The position numbers and the translations under genes are program-made. Below, piece by piece: positions 47,930 through 58,329 of a DNA stretch of 64,000 nucleotides (position 1 is its first letter; every line of letters starts with the position of its first letter). The notes beneath the pieces are model-generated. The model was not told the origin of the DNA. It saw only the letters and a list, made by a program, of their open reading frames with translations, and ran no database searches. Source of the stretch: Dichotomocladium elegans (Eukaryota > Mucoromycota > Mucoromycetes > Mucorales > Lichtheimiaceae); NCBI GenBank assembly GCA_025716815.1, contig JAIXMN010000008.1, forward strand, positions 682,001-746,000, written 5' to 3'.

Positions 47930-50480
47930 TGGTCTTCCTGGCCTTGCCCACCGTGGCCACACGTTCCATTGCTCTGATTCATGGTGAGCGTGGCCTTCCA
48001 CGAGCCGCAGACGCTCGTACAGCAGTTGTTCTCTGAAAGCTTGCTGGGATGATGTCATCTTCAGGAAGACCACGGAGGATATGATGCATGTTAAGAGCCG
48101 ACGACAGATCCCGACTCCATAACCATGCTTGACGAATGCATTCTGCCTATGTCTGCTGTACATTTTTGATTTGAACACCTACCGAAACATCAATGTTAGA
48201 AAATTTTGGAATATATATACACTCTGATAGCCCTTTGTACCGTAGCAGGCCATGGCAGATGGTGACTGCATTGTTCGGTCGTTGATACAAGCATGGATTA
48301 GGCACCATTTTGAACGTAGTGAGAGACACGTTCCCGCAGGTGTGGCAGCACATGCTCGTTTTGTACTCGTCGATTAAATATACATTGTTCTTATTCAACA
48401 GCTTCCAACACTACACAGCGGATAGGTTCCTGGTATCAGGTAAATAGCGAAGGCACATCCCATCACAAACACACCATTACTTTCAAACTTCCCGTTTCGT
48501 AGAGTCGAGGAGTTTTTCATCAGGTTGCTCCTTCTTGTAAAATGTGGACAAACGAAGTTTTCGAAAAAAAAAAGTGGGGCATCAGGTGGAACGATACGGT
48601 TGTTGCGGAAAACGACTTGAGAAGCATACCGACTTGATTCTTGGCAGTGCGGCGTCCCTCATAGCCGAATACGGAAAGTGTAAGACTTTGGAAATAAGAT
48701 AAATGCTGCTCGGACAACGCCGCATCACACGCCCTATCACAAGGCCCATGCTACGGCTTCGAGGTCGGAGCATCATTAGAAATGCAAGCCGCACCCAAGC
48801 ATCTCTACATCCACTGCCGTCCTCGAAGCAACTGGAACCTTGATCGTTTATAGGCCCTGCTTACTGACACCACTTTAATCTATAAAGGACGAACATGCAG
48901 TAAGAATGCGACTATGGACCAATCGAGAAACGATACATTGAACATCTGATATAAATGCACCGTCTATCGCACGATACGCCTTCAAGGAAGGAGCGTCATT
49001 AGAAATGCTAGACAGCACCCAAGCATCTCCAAATCCATTGCCGACCTCGAAGTACCGAGAATCTTGATTGTCTATGTATGGACCTTGATTGTACATCCAG
49101 GCCAACCTACAAAGGGAGAGCTGTAGTAAGAATGCGACGATATCATTAATCGAGAGACAATACATTGAACACCTGATATAAATTCACCGCTCTGCCTTGA
49201 CTCGTTCTCTCAACCTACGGTACCACTTGGTCTTCTGTGTATGATCCTTAAGCTGCTCATAATAGCGGAAGATTTAGTGGTTATCGGATGAAGGGCTCTC
49301 ATGAACGCAGTATAACGAATCCCTTCTGCCAGGAAACGGTGATCCACTGGCCTATATGGTCTTCATTCCGGGTTATCTGTGGATTGATTTACTTGATTTC
49401 TTCTTTCTGGATTCCAAATCTCTGTCCAAAACCAGATTGAAGGTCGTTTGTTTTCTTGAACACTGTAACACCGACGCCGTCGGTATGAATAGTCCCACGA
49501 CATTGGAAGCGTTTGGACTCTTGCAGTTTGAAAGCTTTAGACTTCAGATTTACAACCCGTCTCCAGTACTCCATATTACTTATGTAAGACTCCATTTTGC
49601 ACTCGAGGATATGGTAGCAGAGGATTTTGGTATCGATCTCCTTGTAATATGGTGACCATGACCGATGAAATGGGAAACAGTTGAAATCGCGTATCGCATT
49701 CTCTTCACAGACGCGAGCGAGCTGAAAAGAAAGCGCTGAAATGTTCATCGGGACGGGCCTTGGCGTCGTAATAGATATTCTGGTGCTGGAATTGCTAGTA
49801 CCAAGTGCATGAGTTCAAAACAGGTTGCATTATATCGTATGCTTCCCGACAAAACACAGGATCGGCAGGTATATCTTCACTCACAACATCTCAACGGGCA
49901 ATGGCCAGTTTGAATCCTGTGGTATGCCGGGTGATGGTTTCATAAAGGTCCTGGCGCCCTTAATCAGGGGTTAGGTCTTGCGCGATCAACTTCCGTTTAC
50001 AGTCGGCTTTTCGCTGACGAAGATTTAGGACGACATTGATAATACGCCGAAGCTGTTGCTTAAAGCACATGTGAACGTTGTTCATGTAGGCAGGATAGAT
50101 CTTGGTGCCTTCGTAAAATGAGCATTGCTGAGAATAAGGAAATATCGGCCTTTCGTATCCGGATATCCGAAGATATTCATTCTTGTGATGATTATTTAAC
50201 TCTCTCGGATATGGGCAGTTTCACCTTGGGTGCGACGTTCGGCTTTTTTAACCATGGAAAGCCGAACTTCAGAAAATAATTTCTCCGTCATTTTTTCATG
50301 GATGTTAAAATTTGAATTGTGCGCCGCCTCGTTGATGAAAATGCATTTGGCAAAGGTATATGCCTGCGTGATGGTGGCGTGGACAATATCAACCAACTTG
50401 TACAGACACTCTCGATACTGCTCTCTGCACCCGGTGCCCCGTATTTTGACCTCCATAACGGACTTAGTGTTGACACCTGG
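47930..50480 (-). pseudogene. Fanzor (eukaryotic TnpB-like RNA-guided nuclease) relic B
   Basis: Read on the minus strand the family blocks appear in order. VKIRGTGCREQYRECLY at about 50450. YSQQCSFYEGTKIYPAYMNN and LNLRQRK at about 50000-50130. CRGTIHTDGVGVTVF at about 49470-49515. PGRRDSLYCVHE at about 49300-49340, the RuvC-I block, where the residue expected to be Asp before PG is Phe. YYEQLKDHTQKTKWYRRLRE at about 49235. YQEPIR at about 48440. VYLIDEYKTSMCCHTCG at about 48340-48390, the zinc-finger entry, followed by CHGLLR. WSRDLSSALNM at about 48090-48120, RuvC-III with its Asp kept. There are several stops and frame changes, and an internal tandem duplication. Intact Fanzors are RNA-guided DNA nucleases carried by transposons; this copy is dead. 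Confidence 0.78.
48752..49190. repeat. Imperfect tandem duplication inside Fanzor relic B
   Basis: Two units of about 210 bp at a spacing of about 223-226 bp. CATTAGAAATGC recurs at 48774 and 48997, CACCCAAGCATCTC in both, AGTAAGAATGCGAC in both, and ACATTGAACA-CTGATATAAAT closes both. The units differ at many sites, so the duplication is not recent. Confidence 0.75.
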
Positions 50481-51489
50481 GAGCCGGACCCAGCCTCTTT
50501 GTTATCAGCATGCTACCCATATCATGCCTTACAAACCTTGCCTGCCAACCATACTCTATTTGACATACACCGAGCCTATAATGTGCGACATTCTCGATGA
50601 ATAGGAAAGTATCCTGTACCCTGAATACCATCGCCTGTCCATCTACAATACGGCGGCCCTAAGAAACGATCTCGTTGAATGACTATAACAATTTACATCG
50701 CTACTCTCGCTGCTCTCCCTGCCCTCTCAGTCAACTTTCTCTTCATTCCGCTTTCCATCTCCCTAATCAGCTATTAGATAAAACCCGCCCAGATACCTTT
50801 TTTATTTTATTGCTGGATATGCCTAACTTCCTGCTTCTTTCTTTGTTCCCTGCGATCTCAATCTTACTATCCTTGCCAGTCCCTCTTTTCCCCATATGCC
50901 CTTGGAGCTGCTTAGTGCCCTTCCTTTCAGAATCACGCGAGAATAGAGGAGCTGCGAGCAGCTAGCGTTCAAAAATGTCATGAAATAAATATCATCTTTG
51001 TCTGTTCCAAAAGCTCGCGAAGATGCGAGAGAGCGGATAGAGACGCGAGGATTTATGGAAGAGAGCTTGACATGTCCATGATGGAGTCAGGATGACAAGA
51101 TATGCGTTGCTAAAGTTTATGGATGTTGTTAGACTTATGTAACAAAGAGTTGAGATTCTACCGCATTGAAGCATACCCGCCGGAGACAACGGACAATTGC
51201 TATCTCAGCTATTAACAAAACCGTTCTATTTAGCCTACTGTAGACTTCCAAAGCCCTATTACTTGCAAGATTGCTGGTTCAATAGACAAACAGCTATTAT
51301 TTGAACAGTTAGAGAATAGGATAATGTACCTAACCTCTACTCTTGGATAGCCGAAGAGGATCACAATCATCCAATCTGGATCACTACTACGAATATCCGT
51401 AGCCAGTCTGCCGATGGCGTTTGCGCCTGACAGAGCTCAACGGTGAATTGGATGTTGACTGCATTCCCTCAATTCGGGATATGCGCAGC
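50481..51489. other. Unassigned spacer upstream of Fanzor relic B
   Basis: May include the rest of the Fanzor 5' end (to about 50600). A pyrimidine-rich stretch at 50690-50900 recalls the middle of repeat family R but lacks its tail. No gene supported. Confidence 0.35.
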
Positions 51490-51745
51490 AACAAGCGCAG
51501 ATTTCCTCATGTAAGATATACTAGGTAAATATCCATGTGAGAATAGACGGTTGAGAAAAGTACATTTTCTCATCGGCAACATAGTCGATAAATCTAGGAC
51601 AGCTATGCTCGTCATTGATATTGCCCTGGCTGTCGTTTCCGTCATCTTGTTTAGGGTATACAACATTAGATTTGTTAGCATGCGACTTTGATTTTCGGTC
51701 CTCTCGGAAAAAAATATTCATACTGCACACCCCCCCCATGGTTCG
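51490..51745 (-). mobile_element. Tc1/IS630-like transposase relic (copy 3), N-terminal part
   Basis: Minus-strand reading contains DDGNDSQGNINDEHSCPRF and IDYVADEKMY, matching the N-terminal acidic motif of copies 1 and 2 (VDEHGCPEPMDYVV). Nothing of the catalytic core remains. It lies just upstream of Fanzor relic B in the same orientation. Confidence 0.6.
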
Positions 51746-52020
51746 TCAACCAGTTAACATCGTTGTCGGTCACTAAAAGCTGCCAGTGCTCACGGCTTAA
51801 GGATGACTCTCTATGTGTAACCACAATCGACAACTTTTGATGGAGAGTAAATGGGAGGCGGACGTCAGATCTCGGCTTGTATCCACTGATATGAACATCT
51901 TTTCGGGCGACGTTATCAATGCTCCTGCGTGTGTGCGTGCGCAAGTGATGGTCTTAAGCTAACTCATAAAACTTTCTTGCACTTTTTATTCGAGATGTAT
52001 TTCTATAAAATTGGTAAAGG

Positions 52021-54086
52021 CTATGCCCACTCATCAGCCGACAAATGTGACAGGACTAGTGCTTCGCCAATGTCTGACAAAGACATCGCTCGACGATGGT
52101 GAGCAAGTGCGGCGCTACATCCCGGTATAAAACTCCCGAATTTAGCTTGATCGCTTTGGCGGGATGACTGTTGCAAAGAGGAGGTGTCTTTTGTACTTTT
52201 GCCGGTGACGCTGCTACCGTTATTGCTACTACTACTACACCCTACATGTCCTGGATTGCTTGTTCGTTCAGTAAAAGGGGTGACCATATACACAGTTCTC
52301 TCCTGTCGCCATTGATACGGGTCATTCTGATAACAGCTGTCATAGTAACCGGGTGGCGGGCGGGCATTCACACAGTCTCCGTTCGAACTTTTGTGCAGAA
52401 ATATCGGCATCATTTTGCTCTTAGTATAATGCTCTATCTGGGAGAGGTCTATCCCGGATGGCGCCTCCCCGTTCGCCATGGTCGCAAGCTGAACAGGAAT
52501 AGTAAGCTCGCTCTCGGTGGTGTTTGTTCGTTTCAGAAATTGGGTTTCTTCACACGTAACTTGAAGGAGCAAGTCGTAAGTTGTCCGAATGTGGCGGGAT
52601 GCAAATGTAGGCGACACGTTAAGGGTAGGGACAGTGAAACGGGAAGCGTATATTTTTGTTGTTGACTGAAAATGGGCATGTTCATCCTCGGACTGTATCT
52701 CGATAAGAGAGGTGCCGTATAATTCATGGGTACGCATGGAGGTGGCTAGTCCTCGCTGCGTCGCGAGGCGACCCTGGTGATGCTGGCGGAAGTAACATCT
52801 GATTTGCACGATTTTGTGATTGGGCTGGAGTGAAGTTGCACTGAGTTGAATTTCAAGCAATTGACCTAACGAGAAGGGACAACCCAACAGGAGAATAAGT
52901 AAAAAGCAATAATGGACAGCCATCAGCAATCACTTTTACCTGGACAATAGCATTGCCTGTTGAGCCTTGCCTGAACTTGAGCAATTTGTATTTGTTTTTT
53001 GTGGCTGGTATCCCTCGTCAATACCGCTCGAAATACCCACTCCTTATCTGTCAATAGACGGTGAAAACCCGAATCATAGACCGGTGGAATGCGGATATAC
53101 CTGGGGTTGAGACGACTATCGGGCGATATGGAGTTATGTACTTCCTACTGTTGAGATCAGCTTGTCCTGCGGGGCCATCCACATGTGCAGTCCAGATATA
53201 GTGGACTGCAAATCCAGGGGGATCAGCAATAGAAGGAGGATAATTTACGTTCGGGAACTGCATAATTGTGAGGATTGCAACATTCAATTCTCATTATCTG
53301 CTTTACTCGCCTTCATTTCAAACGGGAATTCGTGATCCCCCACCCCTAGCTCTTCCCAGGGTGACTGCATCCACGCTTTCAATAATATCATATATAATCA
53401 GATTAACCACGGTTATCACGAAAGACATCGCTTTTACTTTTCACAGAGTCACCCCAAAGGGTATGATCAGTCTCAAAGAATGTCGTTACCGCCTGATGGC
53501 TTGATCCATCGTCTAATTTAACAGTAGCCACTTCCTCGGCATAGAACTAGCAGGGTAGGTACACATTATCGTCTGTTACGCACTACCCTATCTGAATTGA
53601 AGTCTCACTCACTTTGATACGAATACGAGTCACATATAAACGCTCGTGTACATGCAGAATGACTCTGCCTACGAGGAAAGATAATTCATCAAGGATCGCT
53701 GAGAGGTCAGATATTTGGCTGACAAATAGGAAGGGGATTGCCTCACCCTGTACATATTGGTTTGGTCGTAAGACGAGGACTCCCTGCTGTTGGTCACTGC
53801 TGTCAAATTCAATCGAAATAGCGGTGGCTGGCAGCTTTGGTGGAAGCGATACTGGGGACAATGAATATTCTGAAAAAAAGCTGGCTGCGCTGCCGATGGA
53901 CAGACTATGATGATGATGTCGCTGGTGTTTTAATGGCACTTGTGGAGAAGACAATTGCTGCGATCGTGAGTGGTAATGCCGCGAACGTGAATGGGCATTG
54001 CTACGGGCCGGAGAGATGGTGCTACTGGCAGAAGTAGACGGTAAGATTGTTGGAAGCAATGGGGAAGAACTAGGATCGACCGACAT
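52021..54086 (-). CDS. Alpha-arrestin (arrestin-domain protein) with PPxY motif
   Basis: Adaptor that recruits a Nedd4/Rsp5-type ubiquitin ligase to membrane cargo. Exons 54086-53747, 53668-53613, 53546-53408, 53375-53311, 53257-53101, 53047-52940 and 52865-52021; 569 residues. The N-terminal 80 residues are Ser/His-rich. The arrestin N-domain follows: VLRPNQYVQGRVILHVHERL, then FYAEEVATV, HEFPFEMKFP and AVHYIWTAHVDG. The C-domain runs from LLEIQLSATSLQPNHKI to LTIPVQLATM. Near residue 454 RPPPGYYDS supplies PPGY, the PPxY docking site for WW domains. Intron 4 (53258-53310) uses a GC donor. The stop at 52021 ends ...SADEWA. Start 54086 is the first true ATG (MSVDPSSSP). Confidence 0.87.
53258..53310 (-). 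other. GC-AG intron in the arrestin gene
   Basis: 53 nt, donor AAG|GCGAGT, acceptor TTATGCAG. The nearby GT (one base inside, GTAAAG) has the wrong phase for the conserved FPFEMK-FPNVNY join. Confidence 0.65.
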
Positions 54087-54225
54087 GGGCTGTGCTACTA
54101 TCAAGAAGACAGAGAAAGAGAAGGGGGTGGTAGGAAGAGGAATACTGCATGCATGTGTCCACGTAGACGGATTGATCCCTTTATTATATCACTATTTTTC
54201 TGTGCAGTATACGGAGGCTACGTTT

Positions 54226-55052
54226 TCAATCGCTGCTGCTCTTTCCAATAGTGAATTCGCCGTCATTTCTGTACAGCGCCTGGTCAAAATAGTATAGACC
54301 TAGGCCTTCACCCTTGCAGCGCTGAAGCTGCCTTAATCCCTTGGCCACTTTTTCAATCTCTTTAACAAGGCTTGATAAATGTCGACTCCTGCCGAATGTC
54401 GATATAAGAGCGTGTCAGCCGCCAGAAAAGCTCCTGTGCTTGTCTGAACTTACTTAAGGTGGTGTTTTAACTCGCTATCTTTGCAATTCACTGCAAGGTA
54501 CGTCAGATTGAGCAACGATTGGTTGACTTGCTTTTCGAGTTCTAGGCTGGCCTCTAACACACGCCATAAATTAAGAGTTCAATGGAAAATTCGTTCCGTA
54601 TTTTTTATCTGCGTTTGCTGTACCAACAGCAGCGTTCGCCGTCGCGTATTCGGACTATAAACATGTGTATTGACATAAGAACCCGGCTCTTTACCCCTGT
54701 CTTCTCCCCACGCCATCTCCGGAGCACATTACTCTGGGCTTATCCAAGTCTTCGATAATCACCCAGCCGCCGCGCGTCGCAAGATAGTCGATAAGAAGCT
54801 GAATGCGTTCGTTTTGACGTTCAACTTGTTCATGAAAATGTCTCTCTAAACCCTGAAAATACGCTTCCGATGAGTGCGTGTATCTCAAGGGACGATCGGT
54901 GAGTTTACAGGGAGAGCAACGTCTGCACGTCCAAAATATGATGCAGCAGAGAGATACTGTTGACGCGCTAGTTGTTCGACCCGAATTTGATGGTTGACCG
55001 CATCCTCAGCCTCGGTTGCAAAGTTTTGTTTAGCAATAGAGATGGAAACCAT
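54226..55052 (-). CDS. Ferritin with altered ferroxidase centre
   Basis: 24-mer iron-storage protein family. Exons 55052-54909, 54852-54733, 54654-54624, 54553-54454 and 54388-54226, introns 56-78 nt, all GT-AG; 185 residues, against 183 for human H chain. The four-helix bundle is easy to align: AVNHQIRVEQLARQQYLSAA, DVALPGLERHF, LATRGGWVIIEDLDKPR, ASLELEKQVNQSLLNL, and a C-terminal EGLGLYYFD. By alignment to human H numbering Glu27, Tyr34 and Glu107 are kept, but Glu62 is Gln, His65 is Arg and Gln141 is Leu. Ferroxidase activity is therefore doubtful, as in animal L chains. No signal peptide is evident. The stop lies 140 bp from the arrestin start on the same strand. Confidence 0.87.
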
Positions 55053-55889
55053 CACGCTATGTGTTTCAGTTTCGTAAAAAAAAAAAAATAGGGATGAAGA
55101 CGTGGAAGAGAGACGGGATATTACACGCGATTTTATGTACTCTTAGCCATATGAAACTCTCCGGTATACCATTCGTTTTGTACAACCACAAAATGTAAAT
55201 AGTAAACAATAAATAAGGAGACAAATGGCAAGCTGGGGCGTTTACCGTGAGAGTCTCACCCTTTGACTGCTGCAATAGGTACAGGGTCGATAAGCCGGAT
55301 TAACCATGTAGAAGACAGAGAGTATGTAAATGTGAGCATCTTTTTGCATTCACTGTGTCTGACGATTAGCTCAGTTTCATTTTAGATTTTAGAATACATT
55401 TTTTCTACTGTATTTCCGGTACATATGTGGGTCATGTATAGCGTATTGACGACGAGATCCATAGGATCTAATACTGTTGGATACAGAATTGGCGCTGGGA
55501 ACTGATGAACCGAGAAACTTCTCATTCCTTGCCTGCCTTGAATTAGTAGTATACCCTCCCTGTCACCGATTTCCTTGAAGCAAGAACACTCTTCACCATG
55601 GCAGCTTGTGGTTTATGAATGAGACTCAAGAGAAAAATAAGTTATCCAGATGAGCTGCAAAATAACAAACTTCGGGACTTTGCAGACTCTTGATTCTAGG
55701 ATCTCTGCATTGGAAGTGAGGAGTAATTTCTATACGGAAGTGGAAGATGGCTTTTTGGGGACCACGACCGCCTGAGGCTATGGACCATACCTTTTATAAG
55801 GGAATCTACTGTACTCTTATCAATATGTTTTTTATCATACAAAATACATTGTAGTATATACAGCTACGGTGTCTTCGAATTTGTAGTTG
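55053..55889. promoter_or_regulatory. Ferritin promoter region and spacer
   Basis: A possible upstream leader peptide (MVNPAYRPCTYC at about 55300) does not splice in phase to the ferritin exon, so it is left out. I see no clear iron-responsive element hairpin. Confidence 0.35.
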
Positions 55890-56260
55890 CACAGATCTTC
55901 CGATGAAAGAAGTGAAATTCAAGTACACTTACATAGCATACACGAACCAGTACAAAGTGATATTTGAAAGCTTTGGGTACAAGTATTTCTGCAAAGCATC
56001 TCGGAATACAGGTCCTTCCAGCGCAGCAATAGGCGCTTCATTGTGAATTCGATTCTGACGATGTATTTAAAGGGAAATCGGCGGCCATCCCTATTTTCTC
56101 AATACCAAACATGGGAGTTTTATTTTCTAGCGCGCTGATGAGAATCCATGTACACCAGCCTTAGAGAGAATTATGGAATAATTACTCAAGAAACTTCGAG
56201 ATCTTAAAGTATCAAGATCCGACGTCAACCTGTAAATCAGTAAAAAATCTTACATCTCTC
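55890..56260 (+). mobile_element. Tc1/IS630-like transposase relic (copy 4)
   Basis: Base-level similarity to copy 1: ATGAAAGAAGTGAAATTCAA and ACTTACATAGCATACACGAA (from 55900) parallel 34831-34870 of copy 1, and GATGAGAATCCATGTACACC near 56140 parallels the DESPSIVLEQL codons. Heavily mutated. Confidence 0.55.
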
Positions 56261-56954
56261 TTGCATAGAGACATGCTAGTCAACAGAAAACACTGTCCTT
56301 ATCTATGTATGATTTAACTTACACTAAGGACCCTGGAGGACCCAACAGCTCTTCTGATTACTGTACTAATCCGTCCGAGAAGACAAAGTAGGACCATATT
56401 TTTATAAGCATCACAATGAATTGGGAAGAAAAAAGCGAAGAATATTCGGTAGCGGTATTCTTATCGCACCACTCTTGTATAATGTGGCGGTGAATCCATA
56501 CGCATATATACTAGCATTTCATGTGCTTCTTTTTACTGGGTTAGGAGGTGAAATGAGACCTGGTAAATGAAACGAGATCGGAAGAGTATCGTTGCTGGTC
56601 TCTAATAAAAGAATTAACGCGCGACCATAAAAAGTTGAGTATCAATATCAAGACGAGAACCACATTGGGGAGAGGAGTACCAATGGGTCATGTATTTTAT
56701 CTGGCCTCATTACAACCGAAGTTCTTTTATGAATACCAAATTTGACATCTCTTCTATTTATGTCTTTTTTTTTGAACACTTAATTCCGATGGGAGCTGTC
56801 GTAGCCTTGCTGCTCATGGCACTGCACTTTCACCAGTAATAGTGCCGGGGGAGGTTACTAACTTGCTATGTAGGAGCACTTACTAATACAACCAGGACAC
56901 TTCTCAGTTTTTATAGAGACCTAGCTCACCAACACACACTACATTTTTTCTTTA
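56261..56954. other. Unassigned spacer between transposon relics
   Basis: AT-rich. GTCAACAGAAAACA near 56279 is the complement of the family R motif TGTTTTCTGTTGAC, so a short R fragment on the minus strand is possible. Confidence 0.35.
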
Positions 56955-57685
56955 AGATCGTTTAAGATCATAAGAGCGTTATTTTAGAATGCGTTGATGA
57001 GAATCCACCCATTGTCCTAGAGCAGCTGACGGAGCAATTACTTCAGAGATAAGAAGGTATTAAAGTATGAAAAACGAATGCAACTTGTCATTGAAAATGG
57101 CTCGGTTTCAGCCTGTAGACAGGAATAGTGCTGCAAAGATCCAAGAACACCTTGACTGGGTGCGCATATGGAACAGGACCGACATCGATTTCAGAAAAAT
57201 CTGCATTTTCCTTGATGAGCCTGGATTTCCATATTAACATGAAACGCAGCACGGCATGGTCCAAAAGGGGGTTCCAGCAGCGGTTACAATACCAAAGACA
57301 AGGGCAAAGACAACTACCGTCCTAGGAGCAATATCAGCATCAGGCATCATTAAATACATCTTGAGACTCCCCACAACCACCAATAAAGAAAAGAAAGAGG
57401 GAAGGCCAATCTGAAGTTACAAACAGCGGAATGTAACTGGGCATTATCTCAGCTTCCTTAAGGCTACGATAAACGAGATGAATAAGTACGAACATATGAA
57501 GGGCCATTATTTGGCAATGGATAATGCGCCTATCCATAAGGCTGAGGATATCTCTAAATACATCGAGTGTCGAGGATATCGATGTGCTTATCCTCTACCC
57601 TACTCGCCTGAACTCAATCCGAGTGAGTAGCTTCAGTCAGTCGTCAAGTGTAAAGTAAAAGGCAATAGGTTACCATTGTTCCATT
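56955..57685 (+). mobile_element. Tc1/IS630-like transposase relic (copy 5), catalytic part
   Basis: Carries the core missing from copy 2: SLKMARFQPVDRNSAAKIQE, first-Asp block CIFLDEPGF (Asp kept), VLGAISASGIIKYI, GHYLAMDNAPIHKAEDI (second Asp kept), LPYSPELNPSE (third Glu kept). Several stops and a frameshift after DEPGF show it is inactive although all three catalytic residues survive. It ends at NRLPLF, where repeat copy e begins. Confidence 0.75.
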
Positions 57686-58175
57686 CTGCAATCTTCTAAT
57701 ATTCGGATCGTCTGAAAATAACATATCAGCCTAACTCAAGTGCCTTGAGAGGAGAGGATATGGGCTTTCGTGGGACCGTGATTTGGCTGCTCCTGCGCAG
57801 GTCTCCCACCATGGCTTCGTCGAGGTCCTTTTGTCTTCGTCTACTTCCTCCGTTGCCTGCCCCGATGCTTCTGCCGCTGGTGTTGTCGTTGGTCCGTCAT
57901 CATCGCTCCTCGTCCTTTCCTCCAACCCTTCCGCCGTCGCATCCTCCGTCGACGCTCAACAGCTCCGGATCCTTCCTTTCCTCCCTGTTCCGCAATTGTA
58001 CACCTAGCTACCTTCGGGGTAAGTTGAAGAGTAAGAAGGGGGCTGATGTTTTCTGCTGACTGACGGATATGTCTCCGGTCTTCTTTACCCACGCGACAAA
58101 TTATGTTTTTATGCGATATTGATAATTTTTTTATGCAACATTTTATTTGAAAATGAAGTATGAAGCAACTTGGAT
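57686..58175 (+). repeat. Dispersed repeat family R, copy e (longest)
   Basis: Starts CTGCAATCTTCTAATATT, like copy c. It continues with CAAGTGCCTTGAGAGGAG, GTGATTTGGCTGCTC (shared with a and f), ATGGCTTCGTCGAGG, a pyrimidine-rich middle, CTTCGGGGTAAGTTGAAG, TTTTCTGCTGACTGACGG, ATGCGATATTGATA, and the end ATTTGAAAATGAAGTATG. It abuts the broken end of Tc1-like copy 5. Confidence 0.65.
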
Positions 58176-58329
58176 GTAATGATGTTAGTAGGGAGGTTTG
58201 GATGGTCAACCCATGTCTCACAAGCAGAACCACATCCCCATCTGGATTGCGAGCGAGTAATTTGATAGCTGCGTACTCAAAATGGCCGTGAGTTGCAGTT
58301 CATTTGTTGCTTCCACTCGCTGCTCTTTC

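Noticed and set aside
48100..48420. Zinc-finger region of relic B as part of an ordinary zinc-finger gene
   Set aside because: The surrounding order of blocks (TDG, PGRRD, EPIR, IDEY-TS, RD-SSALN) fits Fanzor/TnpB and not a transcription factor.
48752..49190. CRISPR-like array
   Set aside because: Only two long imperfect units with no short regularly spaced repeats; eukaryotic context.
54624..54733. Alternative ferritin exon 2 continuing through MCSGDG with an Arg-rich loop
   Set aside because: It is also in frame but adds about seven residues and destroys the EY-TA--AVEASLELEK match; the shorter model gives the family length.
55250..55310. Upstream ferritin exon with MVNPAYRPCTYC
   Set aside because: It cannot be spliced in phase to the ferritin exon.
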